Positions 44,500 to 52,372 are shown, numbered from the stretch's first letter. The stretch is 64,000 nt of DNA from Ferrimonas sp048263965 (GCF_048263965.1 NZ_JBLXDO010000024.1:1-64000), one strand, 5' to 3'. Numbers and translations are program-made. The notes: generated from the letters alone by a model not told the origin.

Positions 44500-45015
44500 G
44501 TCTTAAACCACCTACTATGGAGGTGGTGAGCGTAGGTGCCAGTATCACATCGTCTGGACACCGAAGTACAGGTACTGAATTCTCAAAGGAATGCAGGTAA
44601 AGAGCTGTATAGGGCGATTTATGTCTACTGTAGTATGAAAAAATGCCGCGTGGTTGAGTTAAACGTACAAGTTGATCATGTCCATTTGGTCGTGCGACTG
44701 CCTCCGAGCTTAAGCGTGTCGGAGTTTATGGGGTTCGTGAAGGGAAGAAGCGCTATACGGTTGTTTGGCAAATTCCCTTATCTTCGCAAGAAAAAGCTAT
44801 GGGGTAATCACTTTTGGCAAAGAGGGTACTTCGTAGATTCAGTTGGAGCCAACGAAGCTATCATTCGACGCTATGTCTGGTACCAGGACAAGGCAGCTAA
44901 AGAAGAGCACGAAAGGCAGATGGCGTTGGAAAGTCTTTAACAAAACAAAAGCTCCCTTGTAGGGGGCAGGATCAGGGCTGTGTCAAAGCCACCTGCTATA
45001 CAGGTGGATTTTTAC
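44500..45015 (+). mobile_element. IS200/IS605-type element remnant
   Basis: Bounded by two related end hairpins: CCACCT-N7-AGGTGG (44508-44526) on the left and CCACCTG-CTATA-CAGGTGG (44989-45007) on the right, as in IS200-group elements. Between them lies one decayed tnpA. Exact ends are uncertain because these elements make no target duplication. Confidence 0.75.
44536..44940 (+). pseudogene. tnpA: Decayed IS200-type transposase TnpA
   Basis: The open frame from a GTG at 44536 carries the HUH motif (DHVHLVV) and the C-terminal IIRRYVWYQDK with the likely catalytic Tyr. Its first 18 codons do not look like TnpA. The missing N-terminal motif YHIVWTPKYRY is present in the +1 frame at 44543-44575, followed by TGA and then ILKG. 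A single-base deletion near 44590 and a stop at 44576-44578 therefore separate the two halves. The homologous downstream part (NAGKELYRAI onward) is intact. The protein is probably not made in active form. Confidence 0.8.
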
Positions 45016-45027
45016 ATGTCTGTGTTT

Positions 45028-45051
45028 TGTAGTGGTCAACTAATTCCGGAC
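45028..45051. mobile_element. Possible solo IS3-type terminal repeat
   Basis: TGTAGTGGTCAACTAATTCC and the following GGAC resemble the ends of IS3-family elements that I recall from related bacteria. No transposase accompanies it. It sits at the junction between the IS200 remnant and the AT-rich segment. Confidence 0.35.
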
Positions 45052-45088
45052 GGTAAGTTAGGACGATTCTAGAGTGGGAGTACTGCTG

Positions 45089-45790
45089 TTAGAAAAGGTG
45101 TGGGATAGGATTTTTATACGACAGATCAACGCCTTGCAATTTTACTGCCAAGGCTTCTGGTTTGACAATCTCAATTGAACCATAGTGAACCGAAATTGTA
45201 TTATCTTTTTCCATCTGCTTTAAAATCTGGTTTAGCTTTGGTCTTGAGACACCTGCAATTCGAGAAAGTTGAACTTGAGATACTTGGACATGACTGGACT
45301 TATGGGAGTACCTTCTTACTTTTGTCAAAAGATCCAAGAGGACGTAGGAAACTTTAGGTATCATCTCTGCGAGAGATATGATGTGGCATTGCGCAACAGT
45401 GACGTGAGACTCTCTTGTGATAAAGTATAGAAGCTTATAGATTTCATCATTTTTTTTAAGCAGTTGGAGTAACTGATTTCTGTGGAAAAAATGAAACTTG
45501 CATGGTTCAACAAGCTCTGCTTGTATAAATGTTTGCATCGGATTCGCAATAGAGGATGCGCCAAACCAATCTCCTTGACCAAAAGTAGCACTGACACTTG
45601 TTAAACCTCGATTATTTTCTGTTTCATACCCAAATGAAATGATACCTCTCGAGATACAATATAATCCATCGAATGGCTGATAAGAACGAAGAAATGACAG
45701 CTGGCTGTCTTCCTTATGTATAGAAATAGATTCTAATTGTTCTTTTGTTTCTTTGCTTAAGCCACAGGGCCAGGAGATGCCATCGGTCAT
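45089..45790 (-). CDS. Crp/Fnr-family transcriptional regulator
   Basis: 233 residues. The N-terminal half has a cyclic-nucleotide-binding-like beta barrel (about 25-120, with GLYCISRGIISFGYETE and FGQGDWFGASSI). A long dimer helix follows, then a C-terminal winged helix at about 165-215 with VSQVQLSRIAGVSRPKLNQILKQME. There is no N-terminal cysteine cluster like that of FNR, and the cAMP-contact residues of Crp are not evident, so the signal is unknown. The gene is AT-richer than its surroundings and lies next to an EAL gene of similar composition and strand. Confidence 0.85.
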   Translation of the reverse strand: MTDGISWPCGLSKETKEQLESISIHKEDSQLSFLRSYQPFDGLYCISRGIISFGYETENNRGLTSVSATFGQGDWFGASSIANPMQTFIQAELVEPCKFHFFHRNQLLQLLKKNDEIYKLLYFITRESHVTVAQCHIISLAEMIPKVSYVLLDLLTKVRRYSHKSSHVQVSQVQLSRIAGVSRPKLNQILKQMEKDNTISVHYGSIEIVKPEALAVKLQGVDLSYKNPIPHLF

Positions 45791-45900
45791 GCATTTCTCT
45801 ATTTAGTTAAGCTTAATGGTTAATGGTAGTCTTTTTTTGGCTTTGAGTTTTTATGTGATTTTTAATCAAGGCGTTTGAAATTTATCTCAGCAATAATATA

Positions 45901-46665
45901 TTATAAATGCAGCTTTTCGATCGGCAATGGTCGCGAGATAAAGTACCCTTGAAATAGGTCTACACCGAGAGCCAATGCCTTAAGGTAAGTTGCTCGATCT
46001 TCGATACCTTCAGCAACAACCATAGCACCTTGACGATGGCATTGCTTTATGAATTTTTCTAATTTCCTATTGGCGGTTTCATTACACTCTTCACCAATCA
46101 GTGAATGATCGATTTTAATGATGGCCGGTTTTAAGGAACCCATTCTTAATGTGTCTAAGTCACACATTGTGACATCATCCAAGGCTAGAAGCACCTGACC
46201 TAGTACGGATTTGTTGCAACTGGACTTCAAAGCAGCCTCATCTGGAGAGGCACATTCTTTGACTTCTAAAACAATACTTTTCTGGGGTATGCCAAGGTTA
46301 CTTAATAGTTGTTTTAAGAAATACTTGGTCTCAAAGCTTTGCGACAAAGTGATAAGACTTCCCGGAGAGACATTTATGAATAATTTCTCGTCAATGAACC
46401 AACTATCTGCATAATTCTGCAAGTGAAGTTCGATAATTAGTTGTTCTAATAAGGTACGTTGCTTTCCGCTAAATGAATCAATGAACTCGTCTGGAGGAGT
46501 CAAACTACTTGTCTCATTTATATTAGAAACTCTCAATAATGCTTCATAGCCAAACGTTTTCCAATCTTTTGTCAATATTGGTTGGAACACGCTTGTTAAA
46601 GTATGATTTTTTAAGGATAAGAGACATTGATGACTCTGCCAGTTTGTTGGTGGTTGATTGAGCAT
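45901..46665 (-). CDS. EAL-domain protein, possibly degenerate c-di-GMP phosphodiesterase
   Basis: 254 residues, a stand-alone EAL domain without a sensor. Recognisable pieces are GYEALLRV (the EAL signature), INVSPGSL, VLEVKE, IKIDHSLI, VVAEGIED and FQGYFISRPLP. The usual DDFGTG-Y-S loop is replaced by DDVTMCDLDTL, so loop 6, needed for dimer-controlled activity, is altered while the first metal-binding Asp pair is kept. It may be weakly active or a c-di-GMP or protein-binding regulator. Part of the AT-rich insert with the Crp-like gene 110 bases downstream on the same strand. Confidence 0.85.
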   Translation of the reverse strand: MLNQPPTNWQSHQCLLSLKNHTLTSVFQPILTKDWKTFGYEALLRVSNINETSSLTPPDEFIDSFSGKQRTLLEQLIIELHLQNYADSWFIDEKLFINVSPGSLITLSQSFETKYFLKQLLSNLGIPQKSIVLEVKECASPDEAALKSSCNKSVLGQVLLALDDVTMCDLDTLRMGSLKPAIIKIDHSLIGEECNETANRKLEKFIKQCHRQGAMVVAEGIEDRATYLKALALGVDLFQGYFISRPLPIEKLHL

Positions 46666-46709
46666 GTGAACGTCATGTGTTGAACTTTGTTTGTTATTAT
46701 AAGTGAGGT

Positions 46710-47294
46710 GTGGCCGCGAGTCTGTTACTTAAGGAACAGACTGAATTTTTTTTGGGGGGGTCATATAAAAGTAAGAAGGGAGCCCCGACTATGCCTCCAG
46801 CGAGACAGTTTGCCATCTTGACCTGCATGGATGCCCGGCTGGACCCGGCCAAGTTTGCCGGACTGGCGGAGGGGGACGCCCACGTCATCCGTAATGCCGG
46901 CGGCCGCGCCAGCGACGACGCCATCCGCTCTCTGGTGGTCTCCTACAAGCTGCTGGGCACTCGGGAGTGGTTTGTCATCCACCATACCGACTGCGGCATG
47001 GAGACCTTCACCAGCGAGGTGATGGGAGAACTGCTGTCCGGCAGTCTGAACACCGCCTCATTCACCGAAGGCGGCTGGCAGGACAGCAAGGCCGGGGGCG
47101 GTACCGTGGAGGGTAAGTACATCAACTGGCTGACCTTCAAAGACAACGCCACCAGTGTGGTGGAGGATGTCAGCCGAATCCGGCAAAGCCCCATGGTGCC
47201 GGCCACCATCCCTATCTATGGCTACATCTACGACTGTGCCAGCGGTGAGCTGCTTGAGGTGCCTGAGGCGACAGAGGCGGGCAGGGCGGCGTAG
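46710..47294 (+). CDS. Beta-carbonic-anhydrase-like protein
   Basis: 194 residues. Zinc-site segments are CMDARLDP (Cys and the Asp-Arg dyad) and HHTDCGM (His and Cys), as in the small beta-class carbonic anhydrase-like proteins of actinobacteria and proteobacteria. It probably interconverts CO2 and bicarbonate, though activity of this subgroup is not assured. The start is uncertain: I give GTG 46710, near the AGTGAG upstream. The first codons are AT-rich and include a T8-G7 homopolymer (46746-46760), a possible slippage site. Confidence 0.8.
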   Translation: MAASLLLKEQTEFFLGGSYKSKKGAPTMPPARQFAILTCMDARLDPAKFAGLAEGDAHVIRNAGGRASDDAIRSLVVSYKLLGTREWFVIHHTDCGMETFTSEVMGELLSGSLNTASFTEGGWQDSKAGGGTVEGKYINWLTFKDNATSVVEDVSRIRQSPMVPATIPIYGYIYDCASGELLEVPEATEAGRAA

Positions 47295-47334
47295 CGGCCG
47301 GCTCAGGGCCGGATACGCCGTCCTGGAGACCGGG

Positions 47335-48216
47335 CTACTGACAGGTGCCCGGACTGGCGCTAAACGCCTTTAGGTGCGCCTGCGCTTGCCCCAGTGATGC
47401 CTCATCGGCACAGGCGACCAGGCTCTGCCAGGTCGCGGCCTTGGGGCAGCGGCGAAAGTTCATTGAACACTCCCGTCCCTGGGCCTGGCTGACCGGCGTG
47501 TCGTAGTAGGAAGGGGAGACAAACAGGCCGGCCAGTTTGTCCATCTCGGTTGCATCAGCAGCAAACTGTAAGCCGGTGGGCGCAGAGATGCGCTTATCGG
47601 TGACGTCCAGAATCAAAGAGTGGCCATCCAGTGGGCTCAGCCGATACAGGGCCTGCAGCCTTCCCTGGGCATCGTGCATCTCCAAGACTTTGTACTCCTC
47701 CTGGATCCGCTGCGACACCAGTGCCAATGCGGCGTCTTTGGGCCGGGTCAGCCCATAGGTCTCTTTTACTACACCGGACAGATTGGACTGGGTTGCTTGT
47801 GGGTCGGCGACCCGCCCGTCGACAGACCAGAGTTGAGTGTGAACCCGAGTATTCAGGTGGGCGGTCAGCACGGCTTCCGGCAGCGTGCCTATGAGGGCGG
47901 CGATCTGCTCAGGGGATTTGCGCTGGCACCGATCGCAATTCACCACCAGCTTGATGCCCTGGCGAATCACCGGCTTGCCATTGAGCTCAAGAGTGCGGGT
48001 GTAGAACTGGAAGCGGGCATGGTCGTTGCCCTCGACCTCATGGACACGAAACACATCTTTGTAGCCGTGAGAGTCGCACCCCTCGAGGCGCTGGCGCTTT
48101 TTCCACTGACTGGTGCAGTGATCTAACGCCTCAGTCACGCTCATTTCGTTGAGCTCTTGCGAGTGGACATGGCTGCTGAACAGCAGAGCGAGGCCCAAAA
48201 TCCATTTTCCTGGCAT
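47335..48216 (-). CDS. Exported protein of unknown function
   Basis: 293 residues from ATG 48216 (AAGGAGAAGTT upstream, better than the start at 48237). A signal peptide (about 1-20, ending HVHSQ) predicts periplasmic or secreted location. The mature protein has paired cysteines (LDHCTS and EGCDSHG; NCDRCQ; ECSMNFRRCP; ACADE; GTCQ), suggesting disulfides. No family recognised. It lies 185 bases downstream of the TonB-like gene on the same strand, separated by a terminator. Confidence 0.6.
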   Translation of the reverse strand: MPGKWILGLALLFSSHVHSQELNEMSVTEALDHCTSQWKKRQRLEGCDSHGYKDVFRVHEVEGNDHARFQFYTRTLELNGKPVIRQGIKLVVNCDRCQRKSPEQIAALIGTLPEAVLTAHLNTRVHTQLWSVDGRVADPQATQSNLSGVVKETYGLTRPKDAALALVSQRIQEEYKVLEMHDAQGRLQALYRLSPLDGHSLILDVTDKRISAPTGLQFAADATEMDKLAGLFVSPSYYDTPVSQAQGRECSMNFRRCPKAATWQSLVACADEASLGQAQAHLKAFSASPGTCQ

Positions 48217-48353
48217 AACTTCTCCTTGTTGCGCCAATTGGCTAATGCCGTGTTCGGGCTTTACCCTATTTTGTTGTGCCTAAGCTGTCAATGGCGCGGG
48301 CTGGCGGAGGGGCAGGAGCAAACCGGTCGCCAGACCCTTTAGGGAGATGGCAG

Positions 48354-48378
48354 AAAAAAAGCTTGCCTGGGCAAGCTT
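48354..48378 (-). terminator. Terminator of the TonB-like gene
   Basis: On the minus strand: AAGCTTGCC-CA-GGCAAGCTT followed by a T-run. Confidence 0.8.
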
Positions 48379-48401
48379 CGTTACCGGAAATAGGGGAAAC
48401 C

Positions 48402-49466
48402 TTAGCGCACAAAGAAATCCATTCTCACCTTGGTGGTGGCCGCTACCGGCTGGCCATCCTGGAACTTGGGGGCGTAGCGCCACTTCTTCACCGCTTTTTT
48501 AGTCTCTTTGACAAAGTCCTTGTGGCCCTGGCTGTCGAGCACCTCCATGTCGGTCACAAAGCCCTGTTTGTCAATGGTGATGTCCAGCACGACAGAGCCC
48601 TTCTTACCGCGCTTGAGGGCGGCCGGTGTCCATCTTGGCTCCTGACGAAACAGTGGTTTCTGCTCCTGGTTGTTGTCCCAGGGTTTCATCTGGGCGATGG
48701 CCAGACAGTGAGCGGTGGCATCGTCGCTGCGACCGCTCTGCTCCAGCAGGGGGACCAGGCGGGAGTGGGCGGCCAGGGCATAGGGGTGGCTGTACTCCAG
48801 CACATCCAGCAGTTCGATGACGGTGCTGAAATGCTCAATGGCCGCCTCCTTTTTCTGAAACCCGTCGGCCCACAGGCCGTTGAGGTACTCCGCCTCGACC
48901 CGCTCCAGGGTTTCCCGGGGGGCCTTCTCTTGGATGATCTCCAGGGCGTCACTGGCCAGGTTGCGGCCCTCTCTGGCCAGTTGGCTGTCGCGCATGCAGA
49001 TGCGTGATGCTTCCAACATCAGATTGGCGTAGGCCAGGGAATCTTCCGCATAGAGCTCTTCACCGAGGGCGAGCAGAGCGCTGAGGTGGCTCTTGCGATG
49101 GTCGAAATCCTTTTCGACCAGCCGAGCATAGATCTCCAGCAGCTTTTCACTCTGACTGCCATAGGCTTTTTTGTAGCTCTTTAAAGCCTGTATAAGCAGG
49201 GAGGCTGCCTCGTCTTGTTCGTCGGGGGGCAGCTGCTTGGCCAGGTTGATACCCAGGTTGGCGTAGTCGACCGAGTCGACATCATAGAGGTCGGCACCCA
49301 GCCGATAGGCTTCCCGGGCATGGACCAGGGCGGCCTGTGTGTCCTTGGCGGCAATCGCCTGCTGGTAAGCACGGTAAGCCTGGTCAAATGCCGAGGTCTC
49401 GGACGCGGCTTGCAGGGGCAGGCTCAGGCTCAGTGCCAGGGCTCCGATGAGTAGGGAACGGTTCAT
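48402..49466 (-). CDS. Periplasmic TPR-like protein with TonB C-terminal domain
   Basis: 354 residues: signal peptide (about 1-21, LPLQAASE), a helical central part (about 25-255) with tetratricopeptide-like periodicity, and a C-terminal TonB-type domain. That domain reads RWTPAALKRGKKGSVVLDITIDKQGFVTDMEVLDS and then WRYAPKFQDGQPV. It lacks the N-terminal membrane anchor and Pro-rich spacer of true TonB, and no exbB or exbD is nearby. It is therefore probably not an energy transducer; a role in envelope protein interaction is more likely. Confidence 0.75.
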   Translation of the reverse strand: MNRSLLIGALALSLSLPLQAASETSAFDQAYRAYQQAIAAKDTQAALVHAREAYRLGADLYDVDSVDYANLGINLAKQLPPDEQDEAASLLIQALKSYKKAYGSQSEKLLEIYARLVEKDFDHRKSHLSALLALGEELYAEDSLAYANLMLEASRICMRDSQLAREGRNLASDALEIIQEKAPRETLERVEAEYLNGLWADGFQKKEAAIEHFSTVIELLDVLEYSHPYALAAHSRLVPLLEQSGRSDDATAHCLAIAQMKPWDNNQEQKPLFRQEPRWTPAALKRGKKGSVVLDITIDKQGFVTDMEVLDSQGHKDFVKETKKAVKKWRYAPKFQDGQPVAATTKVRMDFFVR

Positions 49467-49699
49467 GGTGACATCCTTGTTTTGGGAATAGCCGAAAAAT
49501 AATAATTATATTCAGTCGAATGTAAAGAGAACCCACTGCTGGAACGGTTTGGTCCGGCAGAGTAAAAAGTTCCTTTTCTCTGCAACTTTTTTTGGGGTTT
49601 GCGCGCCATCTAGCAGAGTTGCCGCAAAAGCTGGTCCCAAGCGCTCATCACTGCTTTAATTGCACCAATAGCTCACTGAAATCCATACAAGGGATGAAC

Positions 49700-50002
49700 A
49701 TGTTTAAGACTTTGGTTAAAGCAGCCAGCACTGCGATTCTGGCTCTGGGTATGGCTGCGGCAGCGCACGCGGGCCAACTGCACACTGGCGAAGTGGTGGA
49801 GACCATGAACGCCGGCGGTTACACCTATGTGCAGATCAAGGAAGAGGGCAAGCTGGTGTGGGCCGCCGCGCCAGAGACCAAGGTGCAAAAGGGTGACAAG
49901 GTGGAGTTTGACGAGCAGATGAACCTGCCCAGCTTCGAAAGCAAGAGCCTGAAGCGTACCTTCTCCCCCATCATCTTCGCCGGTAAGATTGTGGTGAAGT
50001 AA
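49700..50002 (+). CDS. Small exported NrfJ-like protein
   Basis: 100 residues from ATG 49700 (AAGGG seven bases upstream), with a signal peptide ending AAHAG. The mature part has a beta-rich pattern: GEVVETMNAGGYTYVQIKEEGKLVW, then KGDKVEFDEQMNLPSFESKSLKRTF. This resembles the small periplasmic proteins called NrfJ in nitrite-reductase contexts. No nrf genes are in the window, so the name is only by resemblance. Single gene between terminators. Confidence 0.55.
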   Translation: MFKTLVKAASTAILALGMAAAAHAGQLHTGEVVETMNAGGYTYVQIKEEGKLVWAAAPETKVQKGDKVEFDEQMNLPSFESKSLKRTFSPIIFAGKIVVK

Positions 50003-50016
50003 GGCCAGACAGGCTG

Positions 50017-50046
50017 AAAAAAAACGGGGTCCTCAGGGACCCCGTT
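50017..50046. terminator. Bidirectional terminator at 50017-50046
   Basis: AACGGGGTCC-TCA-GGGACCCCGTT with an A-run on the left, giving a strong T-run on the minus strand for the old-yellow-enzyme gene. Confidence 0.8.
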
Positions 50047-50066
50047 TCTGTTTGTGCTGCGACCCT

Positions 50067-51290
50067 TTAAGCGCGGCGCTGGCGGAAGGCGTGGGCACCC
50101 AGGCGTTTGAAGGTACCGGCCACCGCCAGCCAGGCCGACAGGTTGGGTTTGGGGGCCTGGCCGCGACCCATGCGCTCCAGCTGGAACTCGTACCAGGTGA
50201 TCCCCAGCATCGCCATGGCGTCCACCCCTTTAAAGCCGGTGGTGGGCTCCTTGAAGCGTATCTCAAAGTCCTCATCGGCCATGGCGCGGTTGGGCATGTC
50301 CGGCATCACCGACAGCGGCCGAGCCAGGCCCACCATATCGACGGCGCCGCTGGCCAGGGCCTGGTTCATGCCTCGGCTGCTGCGGAAACCGCCGGTGACC
50401 ACCAGGGGCACGGACACCCGGCTGCGTACCTGTTCGGCGTACTCCAGGAAGTAGGCCTCCCTCGCCTTGGTGGAGGCCTTGCGGTTGCCGGACATCATCG
50501 CCGGCGCCTCGTAGGTGCCGCCGGAGATCTCAATCAGGTTGACCCCCTCCGCTTCAAGGGCTGCCACCACCGCCATGGATTCCTCTTCGCTGAAGCCGTC
50601 CTTCTGGAAATCCGCCGAGTTCAGCTTGATGCCCACCGGATACTCATCGCCCACCTCGGCGCGAATGGCCCGGTAGACCTCCAGCACGAAGCGCATCCGT
50701 CTCTGGGCATCGCCCCCCCACTCATCCTCTCGCTGGTTGTGGCGAGGCGACAGGAACTGACTCACCAGGTAGCCGTGGGCGCCGTGGATCTGTACCCCGT
50801 CGAATCCGCTCTCCTTGGCCAGGCGGGCGGCGGTGGCAAAGGCGCCAATGGTCTGGGCTATCTCGTCACCGGTCATCGCCCTTGGGGTATTGAAGGATTT
50901 CTCCAGGCCGCCGCCCAGGGGGATGGCGGAGGGGGCCAGAGGCTCCTTACTGAGCATGGCGGGGATCTGTTTGCCCGGATGGTTCAGTTGCATCCAGATC
51001 TGACTGCCGTTTTTGCTGCCGGCCTCGGCCCAGGCGCGAAAGGCGTCCAGATCACTTTGCCCATCCAGCACCACGTTGGCGGGTTCACCCAGGGCGGTTC
51101 TGTCCACCATTACATTGCCGGTCATGGAAAGGCCGATGCCCCCGTCGGCCCAGGTGCGGTACAACCGGGGCAGGGCGGAGGTGGGGTTGTGGTTGCGATC
51201 GCCCAACTGTTCGCTCATGGCGGATTTGAACAGGCGGTTGCTGACCTGCAGCTGCGGGGTCAGTTGCAGGGGGGTGGAAATATCAGTCAT
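50067..51290 (-). CDS. NADH:flavin oxidoreductase, old yellow enzyme family
   Basis: 407 residues, FMN-dependent TIM barrel reducing activated alkenes, quinones or nitro compounds. The family motif HGAHGYLVSQFLSP is near residue 170, with the substrate His pair, and the N-terminal segment LQVSNRLFKSAMSEQ is typical. It is longer than enteric NemA (365), with extra C-terminal sequence. A TetR regulator gene lies directly upstream on the same strand, and matching operators precede both genes, pointing to NemR-NemA-like electrophile-induced expression. The true substrate is unknown. Confidence 0.88.
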   Translation of the reverse strand: MTDISTPLQLTPQLQVSNRLFKSAMSEQLGDRNHNPTSALPRLYRTWADGGIGLSMTGNVMVDRTALGEPANVVLDGQSDLDAFRAWAEAGSKNGSQIWMQLNHPGKQIPAMLSKEPLAPSAIPLGGGLEKSFNTPRAMTGDEIAQTIGAFATAARLAKESGFDGVQIHGAHGYLVSQFLSPRHNQREDEWGGDAQRRMRFVLEVYRAIRAEVGDEYPVGIKLNSADFQKDGFSEEESMAVVAALEAEGVNLIEISGGTYEAPAMMSGNRKASTKAREAYFLEYAEQVRSRVSVPLVVTGGFRSSRGMNQALASGAVDMVGLARPLSVMPDMPNRAMADEDFEIRFKEPTTGFKGVDAMAMLGITWYEFQLERMGRGQAPKPNLSAWLAVAGTFKRLGAHAFRQRRA

Positions 51291-51303
51291 CCGTTTCTCC
51301 TAT

Positions 51304-51318
51304 TAGACCGGTCGTCTA
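51304..51318 (-). promoter_or_regulatory. TetR operator upstream of the old-yellow-enzyme gene
   Basis: TAGACCGGTCGTCTA, about 14 bases upstream of the ATG at 51290. It shares 13 bases (GACCGGTCGTCTA) with the site before the regulator gene. Confidence 0.65.
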
Positions 51319-51370
51319 TAAATGATCTCTAAAAAAGCGCAGCCTGTGCTGCGCCCGGTATTCGTTGGGG

Positions 51371-51964
51371 TTAGCGCAAGATGACCTTGAGCATCAGCTC
51401 CATATCATTGCGCAGTTCTTCAGTACTGCCTTTGAGCTTGACGTGCAGCAGGCCCCCCTGCCATCGGTCCCAGAACAGTCTGGCCATCTGCTCGGCGGTC
51501 AGATCCTGGCGAACCTCTTTGCGTTGCTGGGCCTCTTCGAACTGTTGAGTCAGCCAGCCCTGCCACAGGGTCCAGCCCTGGAGCATCACCTGGGTGCACA
51601 GCTCGCTCTGGCCGCCTATCTCTGCGGTCAGGTTGCCCAGCATGCAGCCCTTGGTCATCCCCTCCTGCTCCAGGCGGGCCAGGCTCATGTCTATGGCCGC
51701 CAACAGGCGATCCATCGGAGCCCGCTCCGGCAGATCCGTTGCCTGCTTGAGTTGCTGCAGGTACTGGTCGATGTAGTGGCTGATCACCTCGGCGGCAAAC
51801 TGCTCTTTGCTGTCGAAATAGTGGTAGAAGGAGCCCTTGGGGATCTTCACCCTATCCAGGATCTGCTTCAGGCCGGTGCCGTGGTAGCCCTGTTCACTGA
51901 GCAGGCTGATGCCCGCCTCCAGCAGAGGTTGCCGATTGTGATCACTTCGTCTTGGTCTTGCCAT
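51371..51964 (-). CDS. TetR-family repressor, NemR/AcuR-like
   Basis: 197 residues from ATG 51964, chosen because the operator overlaps the longer frame from 52006. The N-terminal helix-turn-helix is ISLLSEQGYHGTGLKQILDRVKIPKGSFYHYFDSKEQF (about 16-53). The C-terminal ligand domain carries Cys residues (KGCMLG, ELCTQV) that could sense electrophiles, as in NemR; this is inference. It probably represses itself and the downstream oxidoreductase gene 80 bases away. Confidence 0.85.
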   Translation of the reverse strand: MARPRRSDHNRQPLLEAGISLLSEQGYHGTGLKQILDRVKIPKGSFYHYFDSKEQFAAEVISHYIDQYLQQLKQATDLPERAPMDRLLAAIDMSLARLEQEGMTKGCMLGNLTAEIGGQSELCTQVMLQGWTLWQGWLTQQFEEAQQRKEVRQDLTAEQMARLFWDRWQGGLLHVKLKGSTEELRNDMELMLKVILR

Positions 51965-51975
51965 GGGAGTATTAT

Positions 51976-51990
51976 ATGACCGGTCGTCTA
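51976..51990 (-). promoter_or_regulatory. TetR operator upstream of the regulator gene
   Basis: ATGACCGGTCGTCTA, 12 bases upstream of the regulator ATG; nearly the same as the site at 51304-51318, suggesting autoregulation. Confidence 0.65.
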
Positions 51991-52024
51991 GGAATGTGAA
52001 GCCCAAATTTCAATCTTGGCTAAA

Positions 52025-52372
52025 TCAGCCGAAATGGCGGCCATTTTCGTAGTATTTGAAGGGATCAAGCGGGAAAAAGCGGATACAGATGTCCAGTCCC
52101 TCTTCCTCCTCTTTTAACTGGTTGCGTACCTCAGTGGTGATGATTTCAGCCAGTTTATCCTGGATCTGCTGACCCCGTTCAAACCACTGAACGTCGATGA
52201 ATGGGTAGCGATTTGCATCCATCTTGTCGTCAAATATGAACTCAGTGGGTAACAGCTCTATGGTGAAATGATCCCGTGGACAACCCACCACGTCGGCCAA
52301 CTGGTCCACCAGGGTCTCGCTCATGTGCATCACCTGTTGACGCTCCATTCCACTGATTCTGATGTGGGGCAT
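52025..52372 (-). CDS. DUF1904 family protein
   Basis: 115 residues from ATG 52372 (after GGAGAGAGGG). The longer frame is rejected because its N-terminus is compositionally odd. The sequence MPHIRISGMERQQVMHMSETLVDQLADVVGCPRDHFTIELLPTEFIFD has the DUF1904/tautomerase-like pattern. Residues IDVQWFERGQQIQDKLAEIIT match the family middle. Proteins of this family resemble tautomerases but lack a proven reaction. Divergent from the nap operon. Confidence 0.8.
   Translation of the reverse strand: MPHIRISGMERQQVMHMSETLVDQLADVVGCPRDHFTIELLPTEFIFDDKMDANRYPFIDVQWFERGQQIQDKLAEIITTEVRNQLKEEEEGLDICIRFFPLDPFKYYENGRHFG

Noticed and set aside
49490..49520. A possible Fur box upstream of the TonB-like gene
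   Set aside because: The AT-rich stretch AATAATAATTATATTC shares only part of the 19-bp consensus, too little to call.
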